This document shows positions 14,548-22,714 of a DNA stretch of 22,875 nucleotides, one piece after another (the first letter of the stretch is position 1; each line of letters opens with the position of its first letter). The notes below the pieces were generated by a model that ran no database searches, was not told where the DNA came from, and was given only the letters and a program-made list of their open reading frames with translations. Location of the stretch: the NCBI GenBank assembly GCA_900556465.1, contig USPK01000026.1, positions 1-22,875 of the forward strand. Direction: 5' to 3'. This DNA is from an uncultured Prevotella sp. Its GTDB lineage: Bacteria > Bacteroidota > Bacteroidia > Bacteroidales > Bacteroidaceae. Both the position numbers and the translations under genes were made by a program.

Positions 14548-14622
14548 GCTAAGGGAAGGAAAAACGGGAATAGGCCCCGTAAAAACTGGGCTAAGGCCCG
14601 TGTCGGCGGGGGCAGGCTCCGT
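14543..14622. repeat. Repeat array B: four 17-bp units, 21-bp period
   Basis: Units: ACGGGGCTAAGGGAAGG (14543-14559), ACGGGAATAGGCCCCGT (14564-14580), ACTGGGCTAAGGCCCGT (14585-14601) and a diverged GCGGGGGCAGGCTCCGT (14606-14622). The linkers are AAAA, AAAA and GTCG. All units have the same orientation. It lies between the convergent S8 peptidase and antiporter genes, past the terminator. Confidence 0.9.
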
Positions 14623-14670
14623 TCCCGGCGGCCGTATTGCCGGCGCGGCGGGGGAAGGGGCGGCCGCCCG

Positions 14671-16974
14671 TCAGGCTTTTTCGCCGTGCGGCTGCGCGGC
14701 TTCCCCGCGTGTCGGCGTCGCGCCGCGGTTGGCCGCGATGATGGCGTTCAGCGAGCTGCGTTCACCGACGAGCCAGAGGGCGTCGCCGTAGTGGATGGTG
14801 CGCCTGGAGTCTGCCACGTCGATGACGCTCTCTTCCGCCTCGAAGCCTACGGCCATGCAGCGGAAGTGGTCGCGTATGCCGCTTTCGCCGAGCGTCTTTT
14901 CGCAGAAGGGCGACTGTGGCCCGATGATGAGGCGGCGCAGTTCGAGGTGATGTTCCGCGTCGTCCGGCGTCATTTCCGTAATCTCGACCCCCATGCGCCG
15001 CGCCAGCTGCTGTATGCCGTTGTCGTCGCTGATGGCTTCGATGCGGTCGCCGGGGTAGACCACTGCGCCGCCGTCCGGGATGTTGATGCGGTGCGTGCCG
15101 CGGACGATGGCCGCAATCATGACGCTGTTCTTCTTCCCGAAGTCCAGTTCGCGCAGCGAGTGTCCCGCCCAGTCCGAATTGTCCGGCACCTCCAGCTGCG
15201 CCAGGTGGATGGCGTGGCTCAGCAGGCGCCCGGCGTAAGCGGGCCCGTTGCGGCCCTCACGCTGCGCCTTGATTTCGCGCAGGCGCAGGTTCTGGAGAAA
15301 CGTGCGCTCCATGCGGATGCTGATGTACTTGATGCCGCGCGACGCCACAATACCGCCCACGATGAGCAGCGAGGCCGCCACGTGGTAAGCCCAGAAGAAG
15401 GGCGAGAGGTAGTTCAGCACGTAGTAAATGAAAGCGGCCGCCAGCAGATAGCGCGCCGCGAAGGTGACCCAGAGCCCGATGCGCGCGCCCGTGCCGCGGG
15501 CGTGGAGCGTCTGCCACTCGGCCGAGTGGTTCTTCCGCATTACGATGGCCCGCAGGAAGGGAGCGAGAATCAGCACCGTCAGCAGGCCGCAGACCGCGTT
15601 GCCCGGCCAGTGTCCCAGCAGGCCGCGGAACGTAGGCAGCAGCGTACCGAGCAGCAGTACGACCGTAGCGACGCTGAGCGTTCCGTAAGCCAGCAGCTGC
15701 CCGGCCAGGGCATGGAGCAGCGCGCGCCACGGCGAGTGCGTCTCCGTGTGCCGGTGCCCGCCGCTGCGGCCGTTCAGGTGTTGCCGCACGCCCGCCGGCA
15801 CGATGCGCTCCACCACGTTGTAGGCCGGCACGGCGGCGCGGATCATGTAGGGCGTCAGGAACGTCGTGACGATGGATACGGCCACGACGACGGGATAGAG
15901 GAACTGGCTCGTCACGCCCAGCGTCATGCCCAGCGAGGCAATGATGAAGGCGAACTCGCCGATTTGGGCCAGCGAGAAGCCGCATTGCATGGCCACCTTC
16001 AACGGTTGGCCGGAGAGGAGGAAGCTGCCCGTTCCGAAGAGGGCCTGGCCCACGAGAATCACGACCGTGAGGACGACGATGGGCAACCAGTAGTCGGCCA
16101 ACACCTGCGGGTCCACGAGCATCCCGACCGAGACAAAGAAGATGGCGCCGAAGAGGTCTTTCAACGGCGACACGATGCGTTCGATGCGTTCCGCTTCCAC
16201 GGTCTCGGCCAATATGCTTCCCATCATGAAGGCGCCGAAGGCGGTGCTGTAGCCCGCATGGGCGGCCGTCACCACCATGAGGAAGCAAAGCCCGACGGCG
16301 ACCACGAGCAGCGTCTCGCCGTTGAGCCAGCGCCGCGCCTTGCGCAGGAAGATGGGGATGAGGTAGATGCCCACGATGAACCAGAGCACGAGGAAGAAAG
16401 CCAGTTGCAGGAAGCTGCCCACCAGTTCGCTGCCCTCCAGGTGGCGCGACACGGCGATGGCCGACAGGAACACCATGAGCAGGATGCCGAGCAGGTCCTC
16501 GAGAATCAGGACGCTGAGCACCTCGCCGGCGAACTTCTGCTGCCGGAGCCCCAGGTCGTCGAAAGCCTTATAGATGATGGTCGTCGAGGACATGGCCAGC
16601 ATGCCGCCCAGAAAGAGGCTGTCCGTCGCGGACCAGCCGAAGAGATGACCCACACCGTTGCCCAGGCTCATCATCAGGAAGATGACGGCACAGGCCGCCA
16701 CGATGGGGCCACTCCCCATCTTGAGGATTTTCTTGAAAGAGAACTCCAGGCCCAGCGAAAACATGAGGAAGATGACGCCAATATCGGCCCACGTCTGAAT
16801 GGAGCTCACGTCTTCGACGGAAGGGGTGAGCGGCGAATGGGTCCCGGCCAGGAAGCCGGCCACGATATAGCCCAGCACCAGCGGCTGCTTCAGCCGCTTG
16901 AAGATGATAGTGACGATGCCGGCCGAGATAAGAATCAGGGCGAGGTCCGATATGAGTTGCGGGAGTTGTTCCAT
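14671..16974 (-). CDS. KefB/CPA2-type cation:proton antiporter with two C-terminal TrkA_C domains
   Basis: A protein of 767 residues. About 12-13 membrane segments fill residues 1-390, with the CPA2 signatures RLKQPLVLGYIVAGFLAG, WADIGVIFLMFSLGLEF and VLSVLILEDLLGILLMVFL (the Glu-Asp pair is the likely ion site), and FGAIFFVSVGMLVDP. A second hydrophobic block at about 425-560 is an extra membrane part. Two TrkA_C regulatory domains follow: one starting VPDNSDWAGHSLRELDF (with YPGDRIEAISD) and one starting RLIIGPQSPFCEKTLGES (with HYGDALWLVGE). There is no TrkA_N nucleotide-binding domain, so it is not a full KefB/KefC. It exchanges Na+ or K+ for H+ across the inner membrane. The Met at 16974 is followed directly by the first helix. 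No promoter box was found; it lies 156 bases downstream of pepT. Confidence 0.9.
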   Translation of the reverse strand: MEQLPQLISDLALILISAGIVTIIFKRLKQPLVLGYIVAGFLAGTHSPLTPSVEDVSSIQTWADIGVIFLMFSLGLEFSFKKILKMGSGPIVAACAVIFLMMSLGNGVGHLFGWSATDSLFLGGMLAMSSTTIIYKAFDDLGLRQQKFAGEVLSVLILEDLLGILLMVFLSAIAVSRHLEGSELVGSFLQLAFFLVLWFIVGIYLIPIFLRKARRWLNGETLLVVAVGLCFLMVVTAAHAGYSTAFGAFMMGSILAETVEAERIERIVSPLKDLFGAIFFVSVGMLVDPQVLADYWLPIVVLTVVILVGQALFGTGSFLLSGQPLKVAMQCGFSLAQIGEFAFIIASLGMTLGVTSQFLYPVVVAVSIVTTFLTPYMIRAAVPAYNVVERIVPAGVRQHLNGRSGGHRHTETHSPWRALLHALAGQLLAYGTLSVATVVLLLGTLLPTFRGLLGHWPGNAVCGLLTVLILAPFLRAIVMRKNHSAEWQTLHARGTGARIGLWVTFAARYLLAAAFIYYVLNYLSPFFWAYHVAASLLIVGGIVASRGIKYISIRMERTFLQNLRLREIKAQREGRNGPAYAGRLLSHAIHLAQLEVPDNSDWAGHSLRELDFGKKNSVMIAAIVRGTHRINIPDGGAVVYPGDRIEAISDDNGIQQLARRMGVEITEMTPDDAEHHLELRRLIIGPQSPFCEKTLGESGIRDHFRCMAVGFEAEESVIDVADSRRTIHYGDALWLVGERSSLNAIIAANRGATPTRGEAAQPHGEKA

Positions 16975-17000
16975 GGCGGATTTTTGATAAGGACAGGGAT

Positions 17001-17061
17001 AAAAGGCATACGGCCCGGGGAGCCAGACCGTTTTCCGGTCGTAGTCCGGGCGGGCCGTATG
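17001..17061 (-). terminator. Long hairpin, probable terminator of pepT
   Basis: CATACGGCCCG (17007-17017) and CGGGCCGTATG (17051-17061) form a perfect 11-bp outer stem; an inner GACCG/CGGTC stem with a loop of T and C bases lies inside it. On the minus strand the stem is followed by CCTTTTATCC, a short T-run. It is placed 70 bases after the pepT stop and just before the antiporter gene. Confidence 0.65.
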
Positions 17062-17130
17062 TGTGGGTTCAGGAGGTCGGGACGCGGAGGCGGCGGCCGT
17101 AGCGCCGTGTCCGCGCGGACCGTTCGGGGA

Positions 17131-18354
17131 TTAACGGCGAGCCGTCAGCTCGCAAATCTTCACGACCACCTCGCTCGCCTTCTTTAGCGAGGGGATGGGC
17201 AGGAACTCGTAGGGGCCGTGGAAATTAATGCCGCCGGCAAAGAGGTTGGGGCAGGGCAGCCCTTTGAACGAGAGCTGCGCGCCGTCCGTACCGCCGCGGA
17301 TAGCGCGGACTTTGGGCGTGACGCCGGCCTCACGCATCGCTTCGAGCGCCAGGTCGATGACGTGCATCACGGGCTCTACCTTTTCGCGCATGTTGTAGTA
17401 TTGGTCGCTGACGGTTACCTTGACCGTTCCCTCGCCGTATTTCGCGTTGAGCCACTCGGCGGCGCGGGCGAAGAAGGTCTTCCGCGCTTCAAACTTCGCG
17501 CGGTCGTGGTCACGGATGATGTACGACAGCGTGGCGCGCTCTACGTTGCCTTCGATGCCCAGCAGGTGGTAGAAGCCTTCGTACTCGGCCGTTGCCTCGG
17601 GCGTCTCGGTCTGTGGCATCAGGCCGGCGAACTCTGCCGCCACGCGGGCGGCGTTGACCATCTTGCCCTTGGCGTAGCCCGGGTGGACACTGATTCCGCT
17701 CACCTCGACCTTGGCCGATGCTGCGTTGAAGTTTTCAAACTCCAGCTCGCCCACTTCGCCGCCGTCCATGGTGTAGGCCCATTCGCAGCCGAACTTTTCC
17801 ACGTCGAAGAGGTGGGCGCCCAGTCCGATTTCCTCGTCGGGATTGAAGCCCACGCGAATCTTCCCGTGCCGGATTTCCGGGTGCTCGATGAGGTAGACCA
17901 TAGCCTGGACAATTTCGGCAATGCCCGCCTTGTCGTCGGCCCCGAGCAGCGTGTAGCCGTCCGTAACGATGAGGTCCTCGCCCACGTGGTCGAGCAGTTC
18001 GGGAAACTTCTTCGGCGAGGAGACCACGCTGCCGTCGTCGCTGAGCGTGATGTCCGAGCCGTCGTAATTCTTCACGATGCGCGGGCGCACGTTCTTGCCC
18101 GAACAGTCGGGGCTGGTGTCCATGTGGGCAATGAAGCCGATGACGGGGACCGCCTTGTCCGTGTTGGCGGGCAACGTGGCGTAGAGGTAGCCATGCTCGT
18201 CGAGCTCCACTTCCGTCATGCCGATGTCCTTGAGCTCCTGCTCGAGGTAACGGGCCAGGTCGAGCTGCTTGTCCGTACTGGGCGTCTTGCCGGCGTCCTC
18301 GGCCGACTGCGTGTCGAAACTAACGTACTTCAAAAATCTTTCTACGATGTCCAT
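17131..18354 (-). CDS. pepT: Peptidase T (tripeptide aminopeptidase, M20B)
   Basis: A protein of 407 residues, the normal length for PepT. Zinc and catalytic residues in order: H77 and D79 in HMDTSPD, D140 in LLGADDKAG, E174 (base) and E175 in NPDEEIGLG, D197 in YTMDGGEVG, and the C-terminal His in GGINFHGPYEF. RAIRGGTDGAQLSFKGLPCP is also a family signature. It removes the N-terminal residue of tripeptides in the cytoplasm, the last step of peptide use. The ATG at 18354 (MDIVERFLKYVSFDTQS) matches family starts; the longer frame would begin upstream of the -7 box and is rejected. It is divergently transcribed from guaD and ends in a hairpin terminator. Confidence 0.97.
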   Translation of the reverse strand: MDIVERFLKYVSFDTQSAEDAGKTPSTDKQLDLARYLEQELKDIGMTEVELDEHGYLYATLPANTDKAVPVIGFIAHMDTSPDCSGKNVRPRIVKNYDGSDITLSDDGSVVSSPKKFPELLDHVGEDLIVTDGYTLLGADDKAGIAEIVQAMVYLIEHPEIRHGKIRVGFNPDEEIGLGAHLFDVEKFGCEWAYTMDGGEVGELEFENFNAASAKVEVSGISVHPGYAKGKMVNAARVAAEFAGLMPQTETPEATAEYEGFYHLLGIEGNVERATLSYIIRDHDRAKFEARKTFFARAAEWLNAKYGEGTVKVTVSDQYYNMREKVEPVMHVIDLALEAMREAGVTPKVRAIRGGTDGAQLSFKGLPCPNLFAGGINFHGPYEFLPIPSLKKASEVVVKICELTARR

Positions 18355-18452
18355 AGTGATAAGTGTTGGTGATGGCCGGAAGGCCGGGACAGCGTCGGCT
18401 CGGCCCGTTGCGGGCTGCCGGCGGACTGGGGCCGCGGCGGTTTTCATATTCG

Positions 18453-18460
18453 CAAAGTTA
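18453..18460 (-). promoter_or_regulatory. -7 box of the pepT promoter
   Basis: On the minus strand TAACTTTG (18460 to 18453) matches TAnnTTTG exactly. No clean -33 TTG lies at the right distance upstream. The predicted leader is about 90 bases. It is only 35 bases from the divergent guaD -7 box. Confidence 0.6.
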
Positions 18461-18470
18461 AGCATTTTTA

Positions 18471-18503
18471 TTGGAATACATCCGAATTTATTCCCTACAT
18501 TTG
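18471..18503 (+). promoter_or_regulatory. Promoter of guaD
   Basis: TACATTTG (18496-18503) is an exact -7 box; TTG (18471-18473) lies 22 bases upstream, slightly long for the usual 19-21. The ATG at 18527 follows after a leader of under 20 bases. It shares the AT-rich stretch with the pepT promoter on the other strand. Confidence 0.65.
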
Positions 18504-18526
18504 CGGCATACTAAAACCGTAAAAGT

Positions 18527-18994
18527 ATGGATAAGGAAACGTTCATGCGCCAGGCCATTTCGCTGGCGTGCGCCAATGTGGCGCAGGGCGGCGGCCCTTT
18601 CGGTGCCGTCATTGTCCGTGACGGCGTGGTCGTCGCTACGGGCGTCAACCGCGTCACGTCGCTCCACGACCCCACGGCCCATGCCGAGGTGCAGGCCATC
18701 CGTGCGGCGGCCCTCAGGCTGGGGACTCACGACCTTTCCGGCTGTGAGCTTTACGCCTCGTGCGAGCCCTGTCCCATGTGCCTCGGGGCCATTTACTGGG
18801 CCCACCTGGACCGCGTCTACTACGCCGGGTCTACGGCCGACGCGGCCCGGGCGGGTTTCGACGACTCCGAGATTTACGACGAACTGCGCCGCCCGGCGCC
18901 CGAGCGCCGCGTACCGGCCGAGCGCCTGCTCCCCGAGGAGGGCGAAGCCCCCTTTGAGGCCTGGCGCCGGCAGCCGGACCACCAGCCCTACTGA
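18527..18994 (+). CDS. guaD: Guanine deaminase (nucleoside/cytidine deaminase fold)
   Basis: A protein of 155 residues, the same length class as the Bacillus subtilis GuaD. Zinc site: H52-A-E54 in DPTAHAEVQAIR, where the Glu is the proton shuttle, and C82-PM-C85 in SCEPCPMCLGAIYWA. The C-terminal stretch AGFDDSEIYDELRRPAPERR and the end FEAWRRQPDHQPY align by eye with the GuaD C-terminus that swaps between dimer partners, and separate it from the tRNA adenosine deaminase TadA. It converts guanine to xanthine and ammonia in purine salvage, in the cytoplasm. It has its own promoter, divergent from pepT, and converges with murF-alr. A GC-rich stretch and repeat array C follow the stop. Confidence 0.93.
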   Translation: MDKETFMRQAISLACANVAQGGGPFGAVIVRDGVVVATGVNRVTSLHDPTAHAEVQAIRAAALRLGTHDLSGCELYASCEPCPMCLGAIYWAHLDRVYYAGSTADAARAGFDDSEIYDELRRPAPERRVPAERLLPEEGEAPFEAWRRQPDHQPY

Positions 18995-19029
18995 CCGGCG
19001 GCCGGCGGCATGCCCCGGGTGCGCCCGCC

Positions 19030-19055
19030 GCGGGGCCAGTTTCCGTAAACACGGG
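19030..19055. repeat. Shared flank and possible degenerate unit before array C
   Basis: AGTTTCCGTAAACACGGG (19038-19055) is the same flank as that of array B. In register with the 21-bp period, 19030-19046 (GCGGGGCCAGTTTCCGT) matches the repeat consensus at 11 of 17 positions, so it may be a decayed unit. Confidence 0.5.
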
Positions 19056-19109
19056 CCTTAGCCCCGTAAAAACTTCCCTTAGCCCCGTTGCGACGGGGCT
19101 AAGGCCCGT
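19051..19109. repeat. Repeat array C: three 17-bp units, 21-bp period, head-to-head pair
   Basis: Units: ACGGGCCTTAGCCCCGT (19051-19067, inverted), ACTTCCCTTAGCCCCGT (19072-19088, inverted) and ACGGGGCTAAGGCCCGT (19093-19109, direct). The linkers are AAAA and TGCG. The second and third units face each other and form a 12-bp inner stem around the TGCG loop. It lies between convergent guaD and murF-alr. Confidence 0.92.
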
Positions 19110-19146
19110 GGCGCGTGGCCTTCGGCGGGGCGTTGCGCGAAAGCAA

Positions 19147-19182
19147 GTCGCCGCCCGTTCTCGGTAGGGAACGGGCGGCGAC
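19147..19182 (-). terminator. Perfect hairpin downstream of murF-alr, probable terminator
   Basis: GTCGCCGCCCGTTC (19147-19160) pairs perfectly with 19169-19182 over 14 bp, with an 8-base loop. On the minus strand it is followed by TTGCTTTC, an imperfect T-run. It begins 22 bases after the murF-alr stop. Confidence 0.7.
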
Positions 19183-19204
19183 GCGTATTTCGGCCGGGTG
19201 GCGC

Positions 19205-21730
19205 TTACTGCTGGAAGTAGACGCGCTTCACGCGGTTGCTCACCGAAGTGAGTATCTCGTAGGGAATCGTATCGAGGCGGTTGCTCAGCTCGGTCACGGG
19301 GAGCTGGTCGCCGAAGATTTCGACACGGTCACCCTCGCGGCAGTCAATGTCCGTCACGTCAATCATGCAGACATCCATGCAGATGTTGCCCACATAGGGC
19401 GCCCGCTTGCCGTTCACCAGGCAGTAGCCGTTGCGGTTACCCAGGTGGCGGTTCAGGCCGTCGGCGTAGCCGATGGGAATGGCGGCGATGCGCGACGGAC
19501 GGTCCAGGAACGTGCGGCGGCTGTAGCCCACGCTGTCGCCCGCCGGGACGTCGCGAATCTGCAGGATGGTGGTGCGCAGGCTCGTCACGTTGTGCAGGCG
19601 GCGGTTGTCGATGGGGTCAATGCCATAGAGCCCGAGGCCCAGGCGCACCATGTCGAGGTGACGTTCCGGGAAGCGCTCGATGCCCGCACTGTTGCAGATG
19701 TGACGCAGAATGTGGTGCGGGAAAGCGGCCTGGAGCTGGCGCGAAGCGGCATCGAAGCGCTCGAACTGGAGCCGGGAGAAGTCGTCGAACTCCGGCGAGT
19801 CGCTGCCCACGAAGTGAGAGAAGACGGAGCGCGGGATAAGGGACGACTGGCGTTGCAGGCGGTCGATGAGCGCCGGCATGTCTTTCTCCGGGTTGAAGCC
19901 CAGGCGGTGCATGCCCGTGTCCAGTTTGACGTGGATGGGGAAGTTGGTCACGCCCTCCTTCTCCGCGGCCCGTATCAAGGCCTCCAGCAGTCCGAAGCTG
20001 TAGACCTCGGGCTCCAGATTGTAGGCAAAGAGCGTGTCGAACGAGCTCATTTCCGGGTTCATGATCATGACGCCCGTCGTGATGCCCGCGCGGCGCAGCT
20101 CCGCGCCCTCGTCGGCCACGGCCACGGCCAGGTAGTCCACGCCGCGGTCCTGTAAGGTCTTGGCCACCTCGACGGCGCCCGAGCCGTAGGCCGAGGCTTT
20201 CACCATGCAGGTGATTTTGGTCGATGGCTTCATGAACGAGCGGTAGAAGTTGAGGTTCTCGGCCAGGGCCTCCAGGTTGACTTCGAGCGTCGTCTCGTGT
20301 ACGCGGAGCGAGAGCGCCTCCGCAATCCGCTCGAAGCCGAAGGCGCGCGCCCCCTTGAGGAGTACGACCTCGTCGTGGAGCGAGTCGAGAAATCCGCTTT
20401 CCAGCAGGGCGTCGGACGAGGGGAAGAAACTCTTCTTCATGGGGAACAGGGCGTGGGCCGCCGAGATGGCGGGCCCTACGCCGACGATGTGGTCAATGCC
20501 GCGGCTGGCCGCCATCTGTGCCACGCGGGCGTAGAGCTCGCGGTCGTCCAGCCCCGTCTGGAGGATGTCCGAAAGGATGAGCGTCTTGCGGACCGGCTCC
20601 CCGTCGTTGCGTCCGTGGGTGCCGTCGCCGGTGGGCGTAGTGTCGTCGCCGTGCGTGCCGGGCCGTCGGTTCATGAAGTCCAGGGCAATGTCGAGCGAGG
20701 CAACGTCGGAGTTGTACGTGTCGTTGATGAGCGTGCAGCCCCTGACGCCCTGTATCACCTCCAACCGCATGGCGACGGGCTCCAGCCGGGCCATGCGCTG
20801 CGCGATTTCTTCCGGCGTCAGCTTCAGGTAGAGGCATACGGCCAGGCAGTGGGTGCAGTTGAGCGCCGAGGCGTCGTCGGAGAAGGGGATGTGCAGCTCG
20901 TGGGCCGTCCCCTCGTAGCGGTAGCGGATGCGCGTACCCCCGGCGTCCTTTTCCATCTGCTCGACAAACAGCGGACAGGCGGGGTCGCGGCGCGACCAGG
21001 CCAGGCGCCGGCCGCCATAGTGCATCGCCTCGACGCCTTGGGCCACGATGCGCTCGTCCGCGTTGTAGACGAGCGCCTCCGTGTCGCGGAAGAGCGAGAG
21101 CTTCTCCAGGCACTTTTCCTCCATAGTGGCGAAGTTCTCCTGATGGGCCGGCCCGATGTTGGTCATTACCCCGATGGTGGGGCGGATAATGTGGCGGAGC
21201 GCGGACATTTCGCCCGGCTGCGAGATGCCTGCCTCGAACAGCCCGACCTGACTGCGCTCGTCGAGCAGCAGTACGGAGAGCGGAACGCCGATTTGCGAAT
21301 TGTACGACCGCGGTGACCGCGTGACGACCATCGCAGGCGACAGCAGCTGGTAGAGCCACTCCTTGACGACGGTCTTACCGTTCGAGCCCGTGATGCCCAC
21401 AACGGGCAGGTCGTAGGCCTTGCGGTGTGCCTCGGCCAGGCTTTGCAGGGCCTTGAGCGGGCTGGGCACGAGCAGGAAGTTGGCGTCGGGGAAACGCTGC
21501 GCGGCGTCGGCGGGCAGCGTGCCTACCACGAAGTTGCGCAGGCCGCGGCGGTAGAGCGCGGGGATGTATTTGTGGCCGTCGCCCAAGCGGGTGCGCAGGG
21601 CGAAGAATAGGCTGGTCTCGGGAAAGGCCAACGAACGGCTGTCCGTGAGCATCCATTCGATTTCAGCATCGGTATGCCCGTAGCGACGGGCCCCGGTGAT
21701 TTCGCTGATTCTGTCTAACGTGTAGTACAT
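19205..21730 (-). CDS. murF-alr: Bifunctional MurF (UDP-MurNAc-tripeptide:D-Ala-D-Ala ligase) / alanine racemase
   Basis: A fusion of 841 residues. Residues 1-470 are MurF: DSRSLAFPETSLFFAL (30-45), ATP P-loop GITGSNGKT (112-120), NIGPAHQENFATMEEK (191-206) and NDTYNSDVASLD (336-347). Residues about 475-841 are alanine racemase: the PLP lysine is K511 in CMVKASAYGSG and the catalytic Tyr is Y736 in VGYSRRTFL, with GYADGLNR and GNICMDVCMIDVT downstream. One protein thus both makes D-alanine and adds D-Ala-D-Ala to the peptidoglycan precursor, in the cytoplasm. The MurF C-terminal domain carries a low-complexity, Gly/Thr/Asp/His-rich stretch (357-379) that looks like an inserted flexible loop. 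The fusion is characteristic of Bacteroidales. It begins 22 bases after the GSCFA gene, so the two share a transcript. Confidence 0.96.
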   Translation of the reverse strand: MYYTLDRISEITGARRYGHTDAEIEWMLTDSRSLAFPETSLFFALRTRLGDGHKYIPALYRRGLRNFVVGTLPADAAQRFPDANFLLVPSPLKALQSLAEAHRKAYDLPVVGITGSNGKTVVKEWLYQLLSPAMVVTRSPRSYNSQIGVPLSVLLLDERSQVGLFEAGISQPGEMSALRHIIRPTIGVMTNIGPAHQENFATMEEKCLEKLSLFRDTEALVYNADERIVAQGVEAMHYGGRRLAWSRRDPACPLFVEQMEKDAGGTRIRYRYEGTAHELHIPFSDDASALNCTHCLAVCLYLKLTPEEIAQRMARLEPVAMRLEVIQGVRGCTLINDTYNSDVASLDIALDFMNRRPGTHGDDTTPTGDGTHGRNDGEPVRKTLILSDILQTGLDDRELYARVAQMAASRGIDHIVGVGPAISAAHALFPMKKSFFPSSDALLESGFLDSLHDEVVLLKGARAFGFERIAEALSLRVHETTLEVNLEALAENLNFYRSFMKPSTKITCMVKASAYGSGAVEVAKTLQDRGVDYLAVAVADEGAELRRAGITTGVMIMNPEMSSFDTLFAYNLEPEVYSFGLLEALIRAAEKEGVTNFPIHVKLDTGMHRLGFNPEKDMPALIDRLQRQSSLIPRSVFSHFVGSDSPEFDDFSRLQFERFDAASRQLQAAFPHHILRHICNSAGIERFPERHLDMVRLGLGLYGIDPIDNRRLHNVTSLRTTILQIRDVPAGDSVGYSRRTFLDRPSRIAAIPIGYADGLNRHLGNRNGYCLVNGKRAPYVGNICMDVCMIDVTDIDCREGDRVEIFGDQLPVTELSNRLDTIPYEILTSVSNRVKRVYFQQ

Positions 21731-21752
21731 ATATATAATGTTACAGTCAAGT

Positions 21753-22706
21753 TCAAGGTTCGGCGCCCCACTTCCGCCTGAAGTCCTCCACCTGCCGTGC
21801 CAGCCGCGAGCGGAAGGCCCTGTCCTCGGGCGAACCGGGATGGAGCGGACGGTGGGCGGCCGCTTTCCGCAGCCGGGCGCGCTCTGTGGCGAAGGCTTCG
21901 AGCCGAGGGCTGAAGGCCCACTGCCGGAAGCGCTCCCACACGTAGTCTACGGCCTGCTTCGAGGGGTGGAGCATGTCGCGGTCGAAGAAGCGGTAGTCGC
22001 GCAACTCGTCCAGTACGATTTCGTAGGCGGGGAAGTAGGCCGTCTGCGGGGCCTGGGCCGTCAGGCGGTCCACCGCGAGGAGCAGCGCCGCCTTGCTGAG
22101 TTGCGAGGCGTGGAAGCCATACTTGGCGTAGCGGTACGGGCTCACGGTGAAGAGGGTGACGAGGCGCGGATTGGCGCGGCGGAGGGCGGCGAGCGTCTCC
22201 GGCCAACCTTGGCACAAGGCCTCGACGTCGGGGCGCACTTCGCGGAAGCGCGCCGACGGCTCCTTGTGGCAGTTGGCCACCACGCGGCCCGTGTCCGTCA
22301 GGGCGTAGTGGACGGCCGTGCCGAACGTGACGACGAGCAGGTCGGCCTGGCGCAGCAGTTCGCCGGCCTGTTCCAGCCGGCCGGCTATGGCGCTGCGGCA
22401 GCCGGCGGCCGTGGCGGCGGAAAATTCGCCGGAGTGGAGCCAGCTGTGCCACAGGCCGTCGCGCCCCTCGAAGAGGGCCTCGTCGTAGGGGAAGGGGCTG
22501 CCCAGTAGCAGGTCGAGGGCCCGGCGCAGGCTGTGCGGGTTGTAGAGCACGCCGAAAGGGTTCACGTCGACCTGCCCTGCCGGCAGACTGGCTGCCATGC
22601 GGCGGCCCACGTGTTCGGCAAAGCACGAGCCCAGCAGCACGACGCGGCTGGACGGCTCGAGGACGGTCGGGCAGGGCGGTAGCCCGACGATGGTTCTGAA
22701 CTCCAT
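21753..22706 (-). CDS. GSCFA domain protein
   Basis: A protein of 317 residues with the motif that names the family, GSCFAEHVG, at 26-34. Other features are VNPFGVLYNPHSLRRAL, LLVVTFGTAVHY, LFTVSPYRY and, toward the C-terminus, DRDMLHPSKQAVDYVWERF. The order Ser (GSC), Gly/Asn block and a late D..H is what one expects of an SGNH-hydrolase-like fold, with S27 the possible nucleophile and the Asp/His of DMLHPS the partners. The substrate is unknown. No signal peptide is seen. Being first in a two-gene operon with MurF-Alr suggests a cell-envelope role, which is inference. The start at 22706 (MEFRTIVGLPP) is fixed by the promoter 9-16 bases upstream; the longer open frame passes through the promoter and is rejected. 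Confidence 0.92.
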   Translation of the reverse strand: MEFRTIVGLPPCPTVLEPSSRVVLLGSCFAEHVGRRMAASLPAGQVDVNPFGVLYNPHSLRRALDLLLGSPFPYDEALFEGRDGLWHSWLHSGEFSAATAAGCRSAIAGRLEQAGELLRQADLLVVTFGTAVHYALTDTGRVVANCHKEPSARFREVRPDVEALCQGWPETLAALRRANPRLVTLFTVSPYRYAKYGFHASQLSKAALLLAVDRLTAQAPQTAYFPAYEIVLDELRDYRFFDRDMLHPSKQAVDYVWERFRQWAFSPRLEAFATERARLRKAAAHRPLHPGSPEDRAFRSRLARQVEDFRRKWGAEP

Positions 22707-22714
22707 AGTTGCTG

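Noticed and set aside
14671..16974. Full glutathione-gated KefB/KefC assignment
   Set aside because: No TrkA_N nucleotide-binding domain is visible; two TrkA_C domains and an extra membrane block are present instead.
14686..17187. 833-codon open frame on the plus strand opposite the antiporter
   Set aside because: It is antisense to a clear multi-TM protein. Its translation is a His/Asp/Arg/Gln/Glu-rich shadow of hydrophobic codons with no domain, as expected in GC-rich DNA lacking stops.
18355..18465. N-terminal extension of PepT
   Set aside because: It begins upstream of the TAACTTTG -7 box, and PepT proteins start at the MDIVERFL equivalent.
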